From: an uncultured Bacteroidota bacterium
Lineage (GTDB): Bacteria; Bacteroidota; Bacteroidia; Flavobacteriales; Flavobacteriaceae
DNA: 64,000 nucleotides
Assembly (NCBI GenBank): GCA_902635965.1
Contig: CACPQA010000006.1
Span: forward strand, 1-64,000
Reading direction: 5' to 3'
In this document: piece after piece, positions 36,939-46,450 of the stretch
Layout: every line of letters starts with the position of its first letter
Numbering within the stretch: position 1 is the first letter of the stretch
Notes under the pieces: generated by a model
Databases searched by the model: none
What the model was told of the DNA's origin: nothing
The model's input: the letters and a program-made list of their open reading frames with translations, nothing else
Program-made: the position numbers and the translations under genes

Positions 36939-38948
36939 CTAATTATTAATTAAAGTTAAAACACCCTTTTTAACAATAGTTTCTTGTAATGATGGATCCA
37001 AATAAGAAAAAACATAAAAATAAGAACCAGAAGGAAGTGTATTGTTACTATTATTGATATTTGATTTTCCGTAGAAGAGCTTATCATCAATACCATAACC
37101 ATTCTCTTCGTAAACAATAATGCCATTTCTATCAAATATTTTCAATGAATTATTGGAATATTTGTCTGCATTTTTTATGAAGAAGAAGTCATTCTTATCA
37201 TTTCCATTGGGCGAAATTGCATTATAAATTTCTACTTGATAAGATATAAGATTTTTGTTGCTACAATCAATAGAATATCTTGTAAAGGTGTCTTTTTCCC
37301 ATCCCTTAGGTATATTATTTATTTGAGTTTTACTGACATCAATACATTCTAAACTTAAATTTTGAATACTATTTAAACTTTCTAGCTGAATATTATTAGA
37401 AACATTTAAAGCTGCTAGTTGATTGTTAGATATATCTAAAAAATTTAAAAATTTATGGTTCGTTAACTCGATATTTTCAACCCGATTGTTGCTTAAATTA
37501 AGGTTTGTAAGATTTAAACTTGAAATATCTATTGACTCAAAATTATTGTTTGAAATATCAATATTTTTTAATCTTGAATTATATGATAATTCTATTTCAG
37601 ATAATAAATTGTCATTTAAGTTTAGTTTTTCAAGAAGTTTATTTTCTGATATGTCAATTTCTTCAATTAAGTTTCTTGAAAAATTAGCTTCTCTGAGATT
37701 AGTGTTTTTGAATAGATCAATTGATTTAATTCGATTGTTTTCAAAATTCAAATTATTAAGAGATACAAAATCTTCTATACCAGTAGTTTCTATTATACCT
37801 CTGCCATTTAAATCAATAATTGTAATTGAAGATATGTTATTTGTTAAGACATAGTCGTCCATTGTGTCATCATATCCCATTTCAATGAGTGACTCCTCAA
37901 AATTGTCATCAGGAATATATGTTCTATCTAATATATCACATGATAATGCATATGTTGTATTTGCATCCTTATACCAAAGTGCGAAGGTAATATCTAATTG
38001 TCCTTGATTAACTTTAACACACTCTAAGTCTGGGTTTGAAGTTAAATCAAACTCAACTAGTCCAAAATTTTTTGAAACGTCAATTGCGGGAGCTAGCCCC
38101 GTATTAGAAATGTCTAACGTGGTTAAATCTAGATTATTTGTAACATCTAAATCATCTAATCTGTTATTGGATATTCTAAGTGAATTCAAATTAATATTTA
38201 GATAAACATTTATTTTTGATAATTTATTAAAGTTTAAATTTAGAATTTCCAATACTCTATTCTTTGAAATATCAATAGAGCTAATATTGTTAAATGATAG
38301 AGATAATCTTTTAAGGTTTATATTTTTTTTAACGTCGATTTCTGATATTTCATTTCTGTCCAATCTTAGATTTGAAAGTTTAAGATTATTTGTAACATCA
38401 ATTTTTGTTAATGAATTATTAATTAAAGTTAGATATCCTAATCCAATGTTATTTGAAACATCGATCTCGTTTAAATTGTTCTCATCTACTTGCAATGTTG
38501 ATAGCTCAACGTTTTTACTTACGTCCAATTCAGTTAAATAATTGTTATCAATTTTCAAGGACTCAAGTTCAATATTTTTAGTCAAATCGATAGATTTAAA
38601 TTGATTTCCTGACAGGTTCACATTTCTTAAAACTTTATTTTTGGATAAATCAACAAAAGATAAGTTATTACCACTTAAATCTAAATTTAAAAGATCTCTA
38701 AATCCCTCAATACCTGTTAAATCACTTATATTTTTACTGATCAATCCTAGACCGCCTACTTCATTTATGTTGCTTGTTAAAACGTAATCATCTAAAATAT
38801 CATCAAATCCTAAATCAATTATAGCTTGTTCAAAGTTATCGTCTGGGATAAATGTTCTATCTTGAATAACAGAAGCTTCGTTGAAGCTTACTAATCCTCT
38901 GTAAAAAGTTAAAATTAAAATTAATAAAGTATAAATAATTTGTAATTT
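36939..38948 (-). CDS. Leucine-rich-repeat surface protein with C-terminal T9SS type-B sorting domain; N-terminus extended beyond ORF-track start, no canonical start codon found
   Basis: ~21-residue LRRs (LxxLxLxxNxLxxIDVSxN) in two blocks, each after an RT[FY]IPDDNFExxxIxxGxDDxxDDYVLTxNI module; C-terminal ISPNGNDKNDFFFI...LKIFDRNGIIVYE...SGSYFYVFSY. In-frame upstream sequence encodes a signal-peptide-like stretch plus the first module. Confidence 0.8.
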   Translation of the reverse strand, partial: KLQIIYTLLILILTFYRGLVSFNEASVIQDRTFIPDDNFEQAIIDLGFDDILDDYVLTSNINEVGGLGLISKNISDLTGIEGFRDLLNLDLSGNNLSFVDLSKNKVLRNVNLSGNQFKSIDLTKNIELESLKIDNNYLTELDVSKNVELSTLQVDENNLNEIDVSNNIGLGYLTLINNSLTKIDVTNNLKLSNLRLDRNEISEIDVKKNINLKRLSLSFNNISSIDISKNRVLEILNLNFNKLSKINVYLNINLNSLRISNNRLDDLDVTNNLDLTTLDISNTGLAPAIDVSKNFGLVEFDLTSNPDLECVKVNQGQLDITFALWYKDANTTYALSCDILDRTYIPDDNFEESLIEMGYDDTMDDYVLTNNISSITIIDLNGRGIIETTGIEDFVSLNNLNFENNRIKSIDLFKNTNLREANFSRNLIEEIDISENKLLEKLNLNDNLLSEIELSYNSRLKNIDISNNNFESIDISSLNLTNLNLSNNRVENIELTNHKFLNFLDISNNQLAALNVSNNIQLESLNSIQNLSLECIDVSKTQINNIPKGWEKDTFTRYSIDCSNKNLISYQVEIYNAISPNGNDKNDFFFIKNADKYSNNSLKIFDRNGIIVYEENGYGIDDKLFYGKSNINNSNNTLPSGSYFYVFSYLDPSLQETIVKKGVLTLINN

Positions 38949-39044
38949 TTAAAAAACCGAAGATAATGAAACCATCTAAAGGTTTTACTTTAATTAATTA
39001 TCTTTGTATATAACCGCTTAAATATTTCTTATATTTAATCAATT

Positions 39045-39137
39045 ATGAAAAAAATTTTTAACCCCACTTTTCTCTTTGTCCTTTCTTTTTACATATTTAT
39101 GCTAATATGTTACCTTTTAAGACCATCTAATTGGTAA
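39045..39137 (+). CDS. Possible 30-aa single-TM microprotein MKKIFNPTFLFVLSFYIFMLICYLLRPSNW
   Basis: ATG ORF read by hand in the intergenic gap, hydrophobic core; below ORF-track cutoff. Confidence 0.35.
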   Translation: MKKIFNPTFLFVLSFYIFMLICYLLRPSNW

Positions 39138-39139
39138 AA

Positions 39140-39571
39140 TCATTCCGTTTGATATCCCATATCAATCCAATCTGCCTTAATATTATTCTTTATGTTTAAT
39201 AATTTATGATTTTTAAAGCCAAGTTTGTTCATTAATGAAAATGCTGGCCTAATATTTGGACAATCTTTAAATGGACAACACCCGCAGTAGAGAACTATTT
39301 TATCATCTTTTTTGAAGCCAGAAACCAAAGATTTTAATTTTTCTATATTTTCTTTATACCTGCATTCCCCAATTCCAATTGAATTTTTTATCACGATTCC
39401 TGGCCCGATACTTATAATTTTTGGAATTTCCTTTCCATTCTCAATTTTATAGGAAAGTAATTTAGGTTCTAATAATTGTGATATACCCCAGGGCTCAAGA
39501 GTTTTATTATTCTGATTTTGATTGCAGGACACTATAATTAACAATAAAATAAGGAAATAAATTTTTTTCAT
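39140..39571 (-). CDS. Rhodanese-like lipoprotein
   Basis: Lipobox LIIVSCNQ; IVLYCGCCPFKDCPNIRPAFSLMNKLGFKNHKLLNI resembles rhodanese Cys loop and C-terminus. Confidence 0.65.
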   Translation of the reverse strand: MKKIYFLILLLIIVSCNQNQNNKTLEPWGISQLLEPKLLSYKIENGKEIPKIISIGPGIVIKNSIGIGECRYKENIEKLKSLVSGFKKDDKIVLYCGCCPFKDCPNIRPAFSLMNKLGFKNHKLLNIKNNIKADWIDMGYQTE

Positions 39572-39575
39572 GTTT

Positions 39576-40808
39576 TTAGTTGTTTAGTGCGTTTAGTCTT
39601 TCTAATAGTGGCGGGTGTGAATAATGAATAAATGCATAAAATGGATGAGGATGAAGATTTGAAAGGTTATTAGCAGAAAGCTTCTTTAATGCTAGTGAAA
39701 GTTGTTTTCCATCATAAGTGTCTTTAGCGAATTTATCTGCTTCATATTCATTTTTTCTGCTAAAAATATTCATCATTACGCCAGTTATTAGCCCTATTGG
39801 ACTGTAGAGAAGGGAGAATCCAATTAATCCAAGGTGAAAAGTGGATATTTTACCTCCAAGCGCAAATGATATTTCTGCTTCATTCAAACATAATTGAAAA
39901 AGAAAACACATTAATCCAATTTGTATTATTGATAATAAAAGGCCCTTAAAAACGTGGTTTTTTTTGTAATGTCCAACCTCGTGAGCTAATACAGCTAATA
40001 GTTCCTCATCTGTATGATTTTCAATTAACGTATCATACAATGCAATTGTTTTTTTTGGACCTAAACCAGAAAAAAATGCATTTGCCTTGGTAGACCTCTT
40101 AGATCCATCAATAATAAATATATTTTTTAGTGAATAACCTATCATTTTTGAATATTCGTTTATTTTTCTTCTAAGCTCACCATCACCAAGTGGTTCTAAT
40201 TTGTTGAAAATTGGAACAATTAATGTTGCGTAAAAGGTATTTGTAAAAATTAAAAATATAGATAGACCCAGCCACAAATAAATCCAAAAATTTTGTTCAA
40301 AAATTATATAAAATTGAATCGCGAAGAAAAGTAAAATCCCTCCAATTAGAGCAGAAAGCAACAAGGATTTTATTTGATCAACTAAAAAAAGCCTTTTTGT
40401 TGTCTTATTAAAACCAAATTTTTCTTCAACCACAAATGTGGAATAAAATTTAATTGGTAGACTAATTACGTAATTAAGTAAATAAAAAATAGAAAAAAAT
40501 AATACAGATTGTACGAATATTGATTCTGTAATTTTTGCAATGCTGTCACTAACAGTTCCATATATTCCCGAAATAATTAAAGCTAATGTTAATAAAAATG
40601 AAATGGTAGATGATAAAAACGAAATTTTCCCTGTTTCTAATTTATAATCTCTAGATTTCTGATATTTTTCTTTTGGATAAAACTTTTTTAATTCTTCTGG
40701 AACATGATTTTTCCAATTTTTATCATTAATATATTCTAAAATTGATGAGAAAATAAAATTAAAAGCAACTAAAATTAAGATAATGATAAACCAAATATTA
40801 CTAGACAT
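39576..40808 (-). CDS. M48 family metalloprotease (Ste24/CAAX-protease-like)
   Basis: LLAVLAHEVGHYKKNH (HExxH), EYEADKFA, C-terminal HPPLLERLNAL. Confidence 0.94.
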   Translation of the reverse strand: MSSNIWFIIILILVAFNFIFSSILEYINDKNWKNHVPEELKKFYPKEKYQKSRDYKLETGKISFLSSTISFLLTLALIISGIYGTVSDSIAKITESIFVQSVLFFSIFYLLNYVISLPIKFYSTFVVEEKFGFNKTTKRLFLVDQIKSLLLSALIGGILLFFAIQFYIIFEQNFWIYLWLGLSIFLIFTNTFYATLIVPIFNKLEPLGDGELRRKINEYSKMIGYSLKNIFIIDGSKRSTKANAFFSGLGPKKTIALYDTLIENHTDEELLAVLAHEVGHYKKNHVFKGLLLSIIQIGLMCFLFQLCLNEAEISFALGGKISTFHLGLIGFSLLYSPIGLITGVMMNIFSRKNEYEADKFAKDTYDGKQLSLALKKLSANNLSNLHPHPFYAFIHYSHPPLLERLNALNN

Positions 40809-40835
40809 AATTTGAAATATGATTTAAATTTACAA

Positions 40836-40843
40836 CAAATATA
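40836..40843 (-). promoter_or_regulatory. Candidate Bacteroidota -7 promoter box for M48 gene
   Basis: Minus strand TATATTTG = TAnnTTTG, within ATTTACAACAAATATAA that also occurs upstream of the integrase gene. Confidence 0.5.
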
Positions 40844-40883
40844 AATTTTTGTTATCAACATAATTGATCTGCAAATATATATA

Positions 40884-41360
40884 ATGAATATTCGTTTATT
40901 TTTTAGTTGCCTTTTTGGAGTATTAGTCTCTAATACGGTTGGGTACGTATCAAGTTTTGCAACCAGATCCTCAGTAAATACTTGGTATAAATATTTAAAT
41001 AAGCCAGTTTTTAATCCCCCTGATTGGATTTTTATGCCAGTTTGGATCATTCTTTACTTTCTTATGGGAATAGCCTTTGGTATTTTCTTCTCGTATGCTT
41101 TAAAAAAAAACACACAAAGTTTAGGAACAATTGCCTTTTTTCTACAGCTTTTTTTTAATGGCATTTGGTCCTTTGCTTTTTTTGGATTAAAAAACATATT
41201 TCTTGGATTAGTTACGATATTGATTTTATTAGCTTCTATTATTTTTTGTATTGGTGAGTTTAAAAAAGTAAATATATTTTCTTCTTATTTAATGTTTCCT
41301 TACTTTTTATGGGTATGCTTTGCTTCAATTTTGAATATATCAATATTCATAATGAATTAA
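40884..41360 (+). CDS. TspO/MBR family protein
   Basis: WYKYLNKPVFNPPDWIFMPVWIILYFLMGIAFG; FFLQLFFNGIWSFAFFGLKN. Confidence 0.93.
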   Translation: MNIRLFFSCLFGVLVSNTVGYVSSFATRSSVNTWYKYLNKPVFNPPDWIFMPVWIILYFLMGIAFGIFFSYALKKNTQSLGTIAFFLQLFFNGIWSFAFFGLKNIFLGLVTILILLASIIFCIGEFKKVNIFSSYLMFPYFLWVCFASILNISIFIMN

Positions 41361-41365
41361 GAAAA

Positions 41366-43561
41366 TTATAAGTCTAGCCAATAGGTGAGTTTAAAAGAGA
41401 TGGATCTTAAACTTGGAATTAGAGAATCCTCGTATAGATAGTTGTCATTAAAAACAATATAGAGATCTGAAAGTGGTGCAAATCTCCATTGAAGCCTTGA
41501 GTTAATTCCAAAATTTTTTGAAACATTTGAATACTGAAGATAATTCATCCAAAAAAGACTTTTATTGAATGTTAAATTGAATTTTGAAGTAGCCAGTATC
41601 AGTCTCCCATTCCCGTAAAATTCAGGAAGGGAAATTTTGTTAATTGAAAGGTTAAAACTTGATTGGAATACTGGTTCAAACCTGTAACTAAATTGAGTTC
41701 TGAGAGACATTTTTTTACCATTATAAAAATCACCGTTATTAAATTCGAATCTATAATTTAATTTTTTTCTCTGATCATTTTTGTATCCAAATTCAAGATA
41801 AGAATAGTAATAACTTGAATTCGCAGGTAAGGGATTTATGGAAAAGGATCTTAATGGATTGAAACTATCCTCTAGATGAGTGTAGTCTTTTCTTAAACTA
41901 ATATCGATACCCGCCATAGAATTAAAATCAAATTGTAACTCTAGTCGGTAATTTCTATCCGTAATCAGTGATTTGTTTTCAGGTTTATCTATATATGCTA
42001 AGCTGGAGATGACATTTATAGAACGAATTTTTTTATTTTTAACCCAGAATCTTCTCTCATACCTAAAATAATTTTTAAATATCCCTTTCCTTCTAATAAA
42101 ACCAAGATCAGACACAAATCCTTCGCCTAATCTTATTACTTTGGAGTAAATTGAATTGTTTCTCGTATTGTAGCTTAAAGAAAATCCAGTTGAAAAAGGA
42201 TTGGTTTCATTTAACGTGCTAAATGAGTTATGATAGTAAAATTTTCCGTCCCAAACACCATCCTTTGAAAGTAAATTGTAATCAACACCAATAACCCTAT
42301 TATAATCTAATTCATTTTTAGCTGTATTTTGACGATTAATAAATAGTAAACTTAGGTTTGATCTGCTAAATAATTTTTGTTGCAATGCAATTACTGAATT
42401 TGTATTCGCCTTTATATTATTTTTGGGGTCTTCATTTGTATACATATTTAAAACTCCAAGTCTTGTATTCTTTGATATTTTTCCGCTAAGTCTTAACCCA
42501 GCGCTTATTTTGTTTTCAATTGTGTTTCCATTTTCGTCTCTAGCTACACCAATTCTTCTTGAAAAAAAAGTTCTCGAGTCTCTGCTATCACCAAAGCTTG
42601 AAAATAAATCTCCATTTTGAATAAAAAATTGTCTTTTTTCTGGGAGATTAATTTCAAATCGAGTTATATTAACAATTTGGTCATCTACCTCAACTTGAGA
42701 AAAATCTGGATTGAACGTCAAATCTAGATTCATACCATTTCCAATGGTGACTTTCGCATCACCACCAAAAGAAATATTATTATAATTTATATTTGAATTG
42801 AAATCATTTGTATGAATACCACTTGTGTAAGGAATTACTGTTATTTGTGTTTTGGATTTTCCTAGAGGAACATCAAAAATAAGATTTCCAAAAAATGCTA
42901 AATCTAAAGCATTTTGATTTATTGGGACTTTATTCCACAAAGAAAATTCACCTGTAGATATATCTGCTCTAAAAACTTGAAATCTCCAATCTTTGGAACC
43001 ATCAGGAAATTTTAAAGATTTTAATGGAATTTTAAATTCACATTGGTAAAAACCATCACCGATGTAGGTCTCTACTTCCCATTTGGTGTCCCAAGTCATA
43101 TCTACATCATCTCCTCCCTCTGAAATTAGAGCATCTTTTTTTAATCCAACTGGATTGGACTCAAAGAAAAAAGCATTAGTTCCATCCTTGTAAGTATCAA
43201 ATAAAAGAATTACAGCGTCATTTCCTTGAACTGAACTGTCTCTTTCTAGTGATGGAATGCCGTACTTGTTAGAGCTATTAAATGACCTAATAAAAGCGTA
43301 TATGTAATCATCGTTGTGAACAACTTTCACTTCTGTTTTTTGGGAAGCTAATGTGTCGGCGGGAGAATTTTGCCAAAATTCTTTGCCCACTAAGTTTTTA
43401 TCCCAAAACTCCTCATCGTCTTTTCCATCTAATTCAATTGATTGGTCTGTATAAGTACTATATAAAGTTTTAAATTCTTGAGCATTTATGACTGTATTCA
43501 ATAAAAATTGAGACACAAAAAAATAAAAGTTAAAAGAAATATTTTTTAAGATCATTGACAC
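41366..43561 (-). CDS. DUF5916 outer-membrane protein with N-terminal CBM9-like domain
   Basis: IELDGKDDEEFWDKN...TEVKVVHNDDYIYAFIRS; FNPDFSQVEVDDQIVNITRFEINLPEKRQFFIQN. Confidence 0.88.
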   Translation of the reverse strand: MSMILKNISFNFYFFVSQFLLNTVINAQEFKTLYSTYTDQSIELDGKDDEEFWDKNLVGKEFWQNSPADTLASQKTEVKVVHNDDYIYAFIRSFNSSNKYGIPSLERDSSVQGNDAVILLFDTYKDGTNAFFFESNPVGLKKDALISEGGDDVDMTWDTKWEVETYIGDGFYQCEFKIPLKSLKFPDGSKDWRFQVFRADISTGEFSLWNKVPINQNALDLAFFGNLIFDVPLGKSKTQITVIPYTSGIHTNDFNSNINYNNISFGGDAKVTIGNGMNLDLTFNPDFSQVEVDDQIVNITRFEINLPEKRQFFIQNGDLFSSFGDSRDSRTFFSRRIGVARDENGNTIENKISAGLRLSGKISKNTRLGVLNMYTNEDPKNNIKANTNSVIALQQKLFSRSNLSLLFINRQNTAKNELDYNRVIGVDYNLLSKDGVWDGKFYYHNSFSTLNETNPFSTGFSLSYNTRNNSIYSKVIRLGEGFVSDLGFIRRKGIFKNYFRYERRFWVKNKKIRSINVISSLAYIDKPENKSLITDRNYRLELQFDFNSMAGIDISLRKDYTHLEDSFNPLRSFSINPLPANSSYYYSYLEFGYKNDQRKKLNYRFEFNNGDFYNGKKMSLRTQFSYRFEPVFQSSFNLSINKISLPEFYGNGRLILATSKFNLTFNKSLFWMNYLQYSNVSKNFGINSRLQWRFAPLSDLYIVFNDNYLYEDSLIPSLRSISFKLTYWLDL

Positions 43562-43573
43562 CTAAATAATTAT

Positions 43574-44026
43574 TTAAAGCGCGAGCGAAAAAAAATACAA
43601 AATAGTTGGAATGAATATAAAAGAGCAAAAAATATCAAAAAATTTAGTTGAATTTTCCTCTGCATGCCAAAACGCAATAATCATCAATGGTAATTGAAAT
43701 GGTAGTCTAATTAAAGCATCGTTTTGAGTTATAGAGAGAGCATTTTGAGCCACTTCTGACAGATAAAGATGGACATTAGCAGGGAACACAAAAACCAAAA
43801 GATAAATTAACCCTATTCCAGCAAATTTTCTTGTTTTCTTAAATAGCAATAAAAATCCAAATAATATTTCAAAAAATCCAGATAAATAAATAAAAAACTG
43901 ATGAAAAGGGATGTAGGGTGGCATAATCGAGACAAAAAAATTTACATCTGTAAAATGCTTTATTCCGATAACTAGGTAAAATAAGGAAAATGTATATATA
44001 GTTACACTTTTAAAATACCCTACCAT
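43574..44026 (-). CDS. DoxX-like membrane protein
   Basis: Four TM segments; GIKHFTDVNFFVSIMPPYIPFHQFFIYLSGFFEILFG, VFPANVHLYL. Confidence 0.78.
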   Translation of the reverse strand: MVGYFKSVTIYTFSLFYLVIGIKHFTDVNFFVSIMPPYIPFHQFFIYLSGFFEILFGFLLLFKKTRKFAGIGLIYLLVFVFPANVHLYLSEVAQNALSITQNDALIRLPFQLPLMIIAFWHAEENSTKFFDIFCSFIFIPTILYFFSLAL

Positions 44027-44036
44027 TAATTTAGAT

Positions 44037-44068
44037 TAAAAATCCCTCCTAATTTGCGTTAGAAGGGA
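44037..44068 (-). terminator. Rho-independent terminator after NTF2-like gene
   Basis: Minus-strand stem TCCCTTCTAA-CGCAAA-TTAGGAGGGA (one G-U pair) followed by TTTTT. Confidence 0.65.
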
Positions 44069-44077
44069 AGTCGAGAT

Positions 44078-44593
44078 TTATTTTTCACTACTAGCCATAG
44101 CCGCATTCATAACACCTGAAGCATCGAAAAAGTCTCCAATTTCATGAATTTGACCCGCGCTATTGAAGTTAAAATAGTGGTATGCTCTTACTTTTATAGT
44201 TTCACCGTTTGCCATGCTTTTAGCTGACCATGTGCCATAAGTACGCACACTTCCGTCTTTAACTCCCAATGAGTCTGCACCTGGTAACCAAACTCTTGCA
44301 TCATAGGTAATGTCATCAAAGTTATCCATCCAAGCTTTGTTTCCAGATATGAATCCGTCATATTTAACTGGTTCAGATCCATAAAAAGGTGGATAGTGGG
44401 TTACACCTGGGCATATAAGTGGTTTTTGGGCTTCTGTATCTTCTGTTTTAAATAATTCAAAAAACTTCTTTGCTGTGGCTAAATTTTTAGCATAAAGGTC
44501 ATCGCTTTTATTTTCTGCTTTTTGGTTATTAACCTCACAAGAAAAAGTAACTAATACAACAAAAAAACTAAGGACAAAGTATTTCAGATTCAT
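44078..44593 (-). CDS. NTF2/SnoaL-like lipoprotein
   Basis: Lipobox LVTFSCEVN; ~150 aa, FNFNSAGQIHEIGDFFDASGVM. Confidence 0.65.
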   Translation of the reverse strand: MNLKYFVLSFFVVLVTFSCEVNNQKAENKSDDLYAKNLATAKKFFELFKTEDTEAQKPLICPGVTHYPPFYGSEPVKYDGFISGNKAWMDNFDDITYDARVWLPGADSLGVKDGSVRTYGTWSAKSMANGETIKVRAYHYFNFNSAGQIHEIGDFFDASGVMNAAMASSEK

Positions 44594-44640
44594 AATTTCA
44601 ATTTTTATATTATAAAATTAATAAAATATAATTTCACTAT

Positions 44641-45009
44641 TTAAACCTTGAATGAATTTATTATAAAAATTATCCAACCAATAATTAATATTAAACCACC
44701 AATTGGGGTTATAGGTCCAAGAAATGAAAAATTAATTTTTGTCATAGATTGTGTAGAAAGAAGAAAAATACTAAATGAAAAAAGAACTATACCAAGGGAA
44801 AAAATAAGTAGCAAATTATTTTTACTTTGAATATTTGAATTTGATATAATTATCAATGCAAGACCATGATACATCATGTACTTTACACCAGTCTCGAATG
44901 ATTTTAGCGATTCTTGGTTTAACAAATCTTTAAGTTTATGAGCTGCAATTGCCCCTAAGATGACAGAAAGTAAAGCAAAAAATCCACCAAAAACTTTTAG
45001 TTTATCCAT
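44641..45009 (-). CDS. DUF423 family membrane protein
   Basis: FGGFFALLSVILGAIAAHKLKDLL..SFETGVKYMMYHGLALI; GPITPIGGLILIIGW. Confidence 0.92.
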   Translation of the reverse strand: MDKLKVFGGFFALLSVILGAIAAHKLKDLLNQESLKSFETGVKYMMYHGLALIIISNSNIQSKNNLLLIFSLGIVLFSFSIFLLSTQSMTKINFSFLGPITPIGGLILIIGWIIFIINSFKV

Positions 45010-45912
45010 TTAATCAACGAATTTATCAATTAAGTTTCTAATTTCTTCTTTTGTTTCATAATCATCAACAAACAAGTACATATACAGTGGTTTTTGTTCA
45101 TATAATTGAGAAACCTTAAGGTTTTCTTTTTTATTATATATATCGTTCCATACATCTTTTACAATTGTCCAATTTTTATAATTTTCCTTCCACCATTCTA
45201 ATGCGTATTTACATCTCTCGTCCTCTACTTTTTTGTATGTGTTGTATCCTTTTTCTTTTGCAATAGTTGTATTAATATTTTTTTTTCTGATAATTTTAGA
45301 ATTATCCTGTATGTGGGCCCAACCATAATCCATGATTTCGACTCTATTTCCCCTAATAGTCAGATTATAGTCGTTTCGAATGTCTCGCTCTCTTCTAGGA
45401 AGTGGGGCAGGAGTAGTACTTTCCCAATAGCTTTTACCATCAACATGAACCCAGGTACCTGAACCTTGATATCTTGGCCCATCGTCAACTTGAAATACTT
45501 TTTGAGACCATTGACCTTTAACCTGGTCTTTCGACTTATTTACGAATTTCCATACGTTATTGGAATCATATAGAAAAAAATCTTGATTTTGATATGACCA
45601 GTCTTGTCTCCAGTGCTTGATAATGTAAGGTTCACCGTAGTCTCCGATTTGAAGTATATGTTGGATGGAAATATCATTTTTGTTGTCTTCAATTAAATGC
45701 GCTAACTCTAAAGCATACATGGTCTTTGGTGGAGAGCTTATATAAGTAGAGTCTTCTGTATATACAAAGGTTTCAGCAAATTCGAATTTTACTTCATAAC
45801 ATCCGCACATTGATTTGATTGACTCTTTGTCAAGATTCTTTTTGGATTGTGGGTGAAGTACAATACTGTTAAATGCAAGTAATAGAAATAGAAATAGTAT
45901 GGTGTTTTTCAT
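45010..45912 (-). CDS. DUF6607-like secreted protein
   Basis: MCGCYEVKFEFAETF, HILQIGDYGEPYIIKHWRQDW, GSGTWVHVDGKSYWESTTPAPLPRRE. Confidence 0.78.
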   Translation of the reverse strand: MKNTILFLFLLLAFNSIVLHPQSKKNLDKESIKSMCGCYEVKFEFAETFVYTEDSTYISSPPKTMYALELAHLIEDNKNDISIQHILQIGDYGEPYIIKHWRQDWSYQNQDFFLYDSNNVWKFVNKSKDQVKGQWSQKVFQVDDGPRYQGSGTWVHVDGKSYWESTTPAPLPRRERDIRNDYNLTIRGNRVEIMDYGWAHIQDNSKIIRKKNINTTIAKEKGYNTYKKVEDERCKYALEWWKENYKNWTIVKDVWNDIYNKKENLKVSQLYEQKPLYMYLFVDDYETKEEIRNLIDKFVD

Positions 45913-45946
45913 GATAAAAAAAATTATAATTGGTCAAAATTTAGCA

Positions 45947-45954
45947 CAAAAGTA
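45947..45954 (-). promoter_or_regulatory. Candidate Bacteroidota -7 promoter box for DUF6607-like gene
   Basis: Minus strand TACTTTTG = TAnnTTTG ~35 bp before the ATG. Confidence 0.5.
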
Positions 45955-45958
45955 AGTC

Positions 45959-46450
45959 TTATTTGCAATTTTTAAAAAACTCATCATAAGAAATAAAAAA
46001 ATCAGAATTACAATCTTTTGGATCTGATATAAACTCTTCGATATCAATTAGATAATCTTCAATGTAAAATTTATAATCCGCCAGATTTTCTTTAAGATAA
46101 TTAAGTTCCTTTTTTCTTTTTAAATTCTCGCTTTTTAAAACAGTTGATGATTCCATTACATATTGAGCAAATGTAGTCTCGTATTTTTTTCTGGCTCTAT
46201 TTAACTCAATTCTTGCCATTTTATTTACAATATCATTGTATTGTTTTATTGTGGTTTCATTCTGATTTTTTTGTATATATCTTAAAAAATCACTAAAATT
46301 TATAGTTTTTCCATTGATTACTGCACTTTCGTTTTTATCTGAAATTAAATAAGATCCTAGGTTATAACCAAGTTCGTCAACTACTCTGATGGAATAATTT
46401 TGAAAAAAAATCAGAATTAAGAATTTTAGGGACAGAGGGAATTTATACAT
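45959..46450 (-). CDS. Hypothetical secreted protein
   Basis: Intact ORF with hydrophobic N-terminus. Confidence 0.5.
   Translation of the reverse strand: MYKFPLSLKFLILIFFQNYSIRVVDELGYNLGSYLISDKNESAVINGKTINFSDFLRYIQKNQNETTIKQYNDIVNKMARIELNRARKKYETTFAQYVMESSTVLKSENLKRKKELNYLKENLADYKFYIEDYLIDIEEFISDPKDCNSDFFISYDEFFKNCK

Noticed and set aside
37423-38541. Plus-strand ORFs 37423..37854 and 38287..38541
   Set aside because: Antisense to LRR repeats; apparent internal periodicity merely mirrors the LRR coding strand
36939-38744. DNA-level tandem repeat array / CRISPR-like periodicity
   Set aside because: The ~63-nt periodicity reflects the 21-residue protein LRRs; units are diverged and have no spacer/repeat structure
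40775-41050. 91-aa minus-strand ORF
   Set aside because: Antisense to TspO-like gene and overlaps the M48 promoter region
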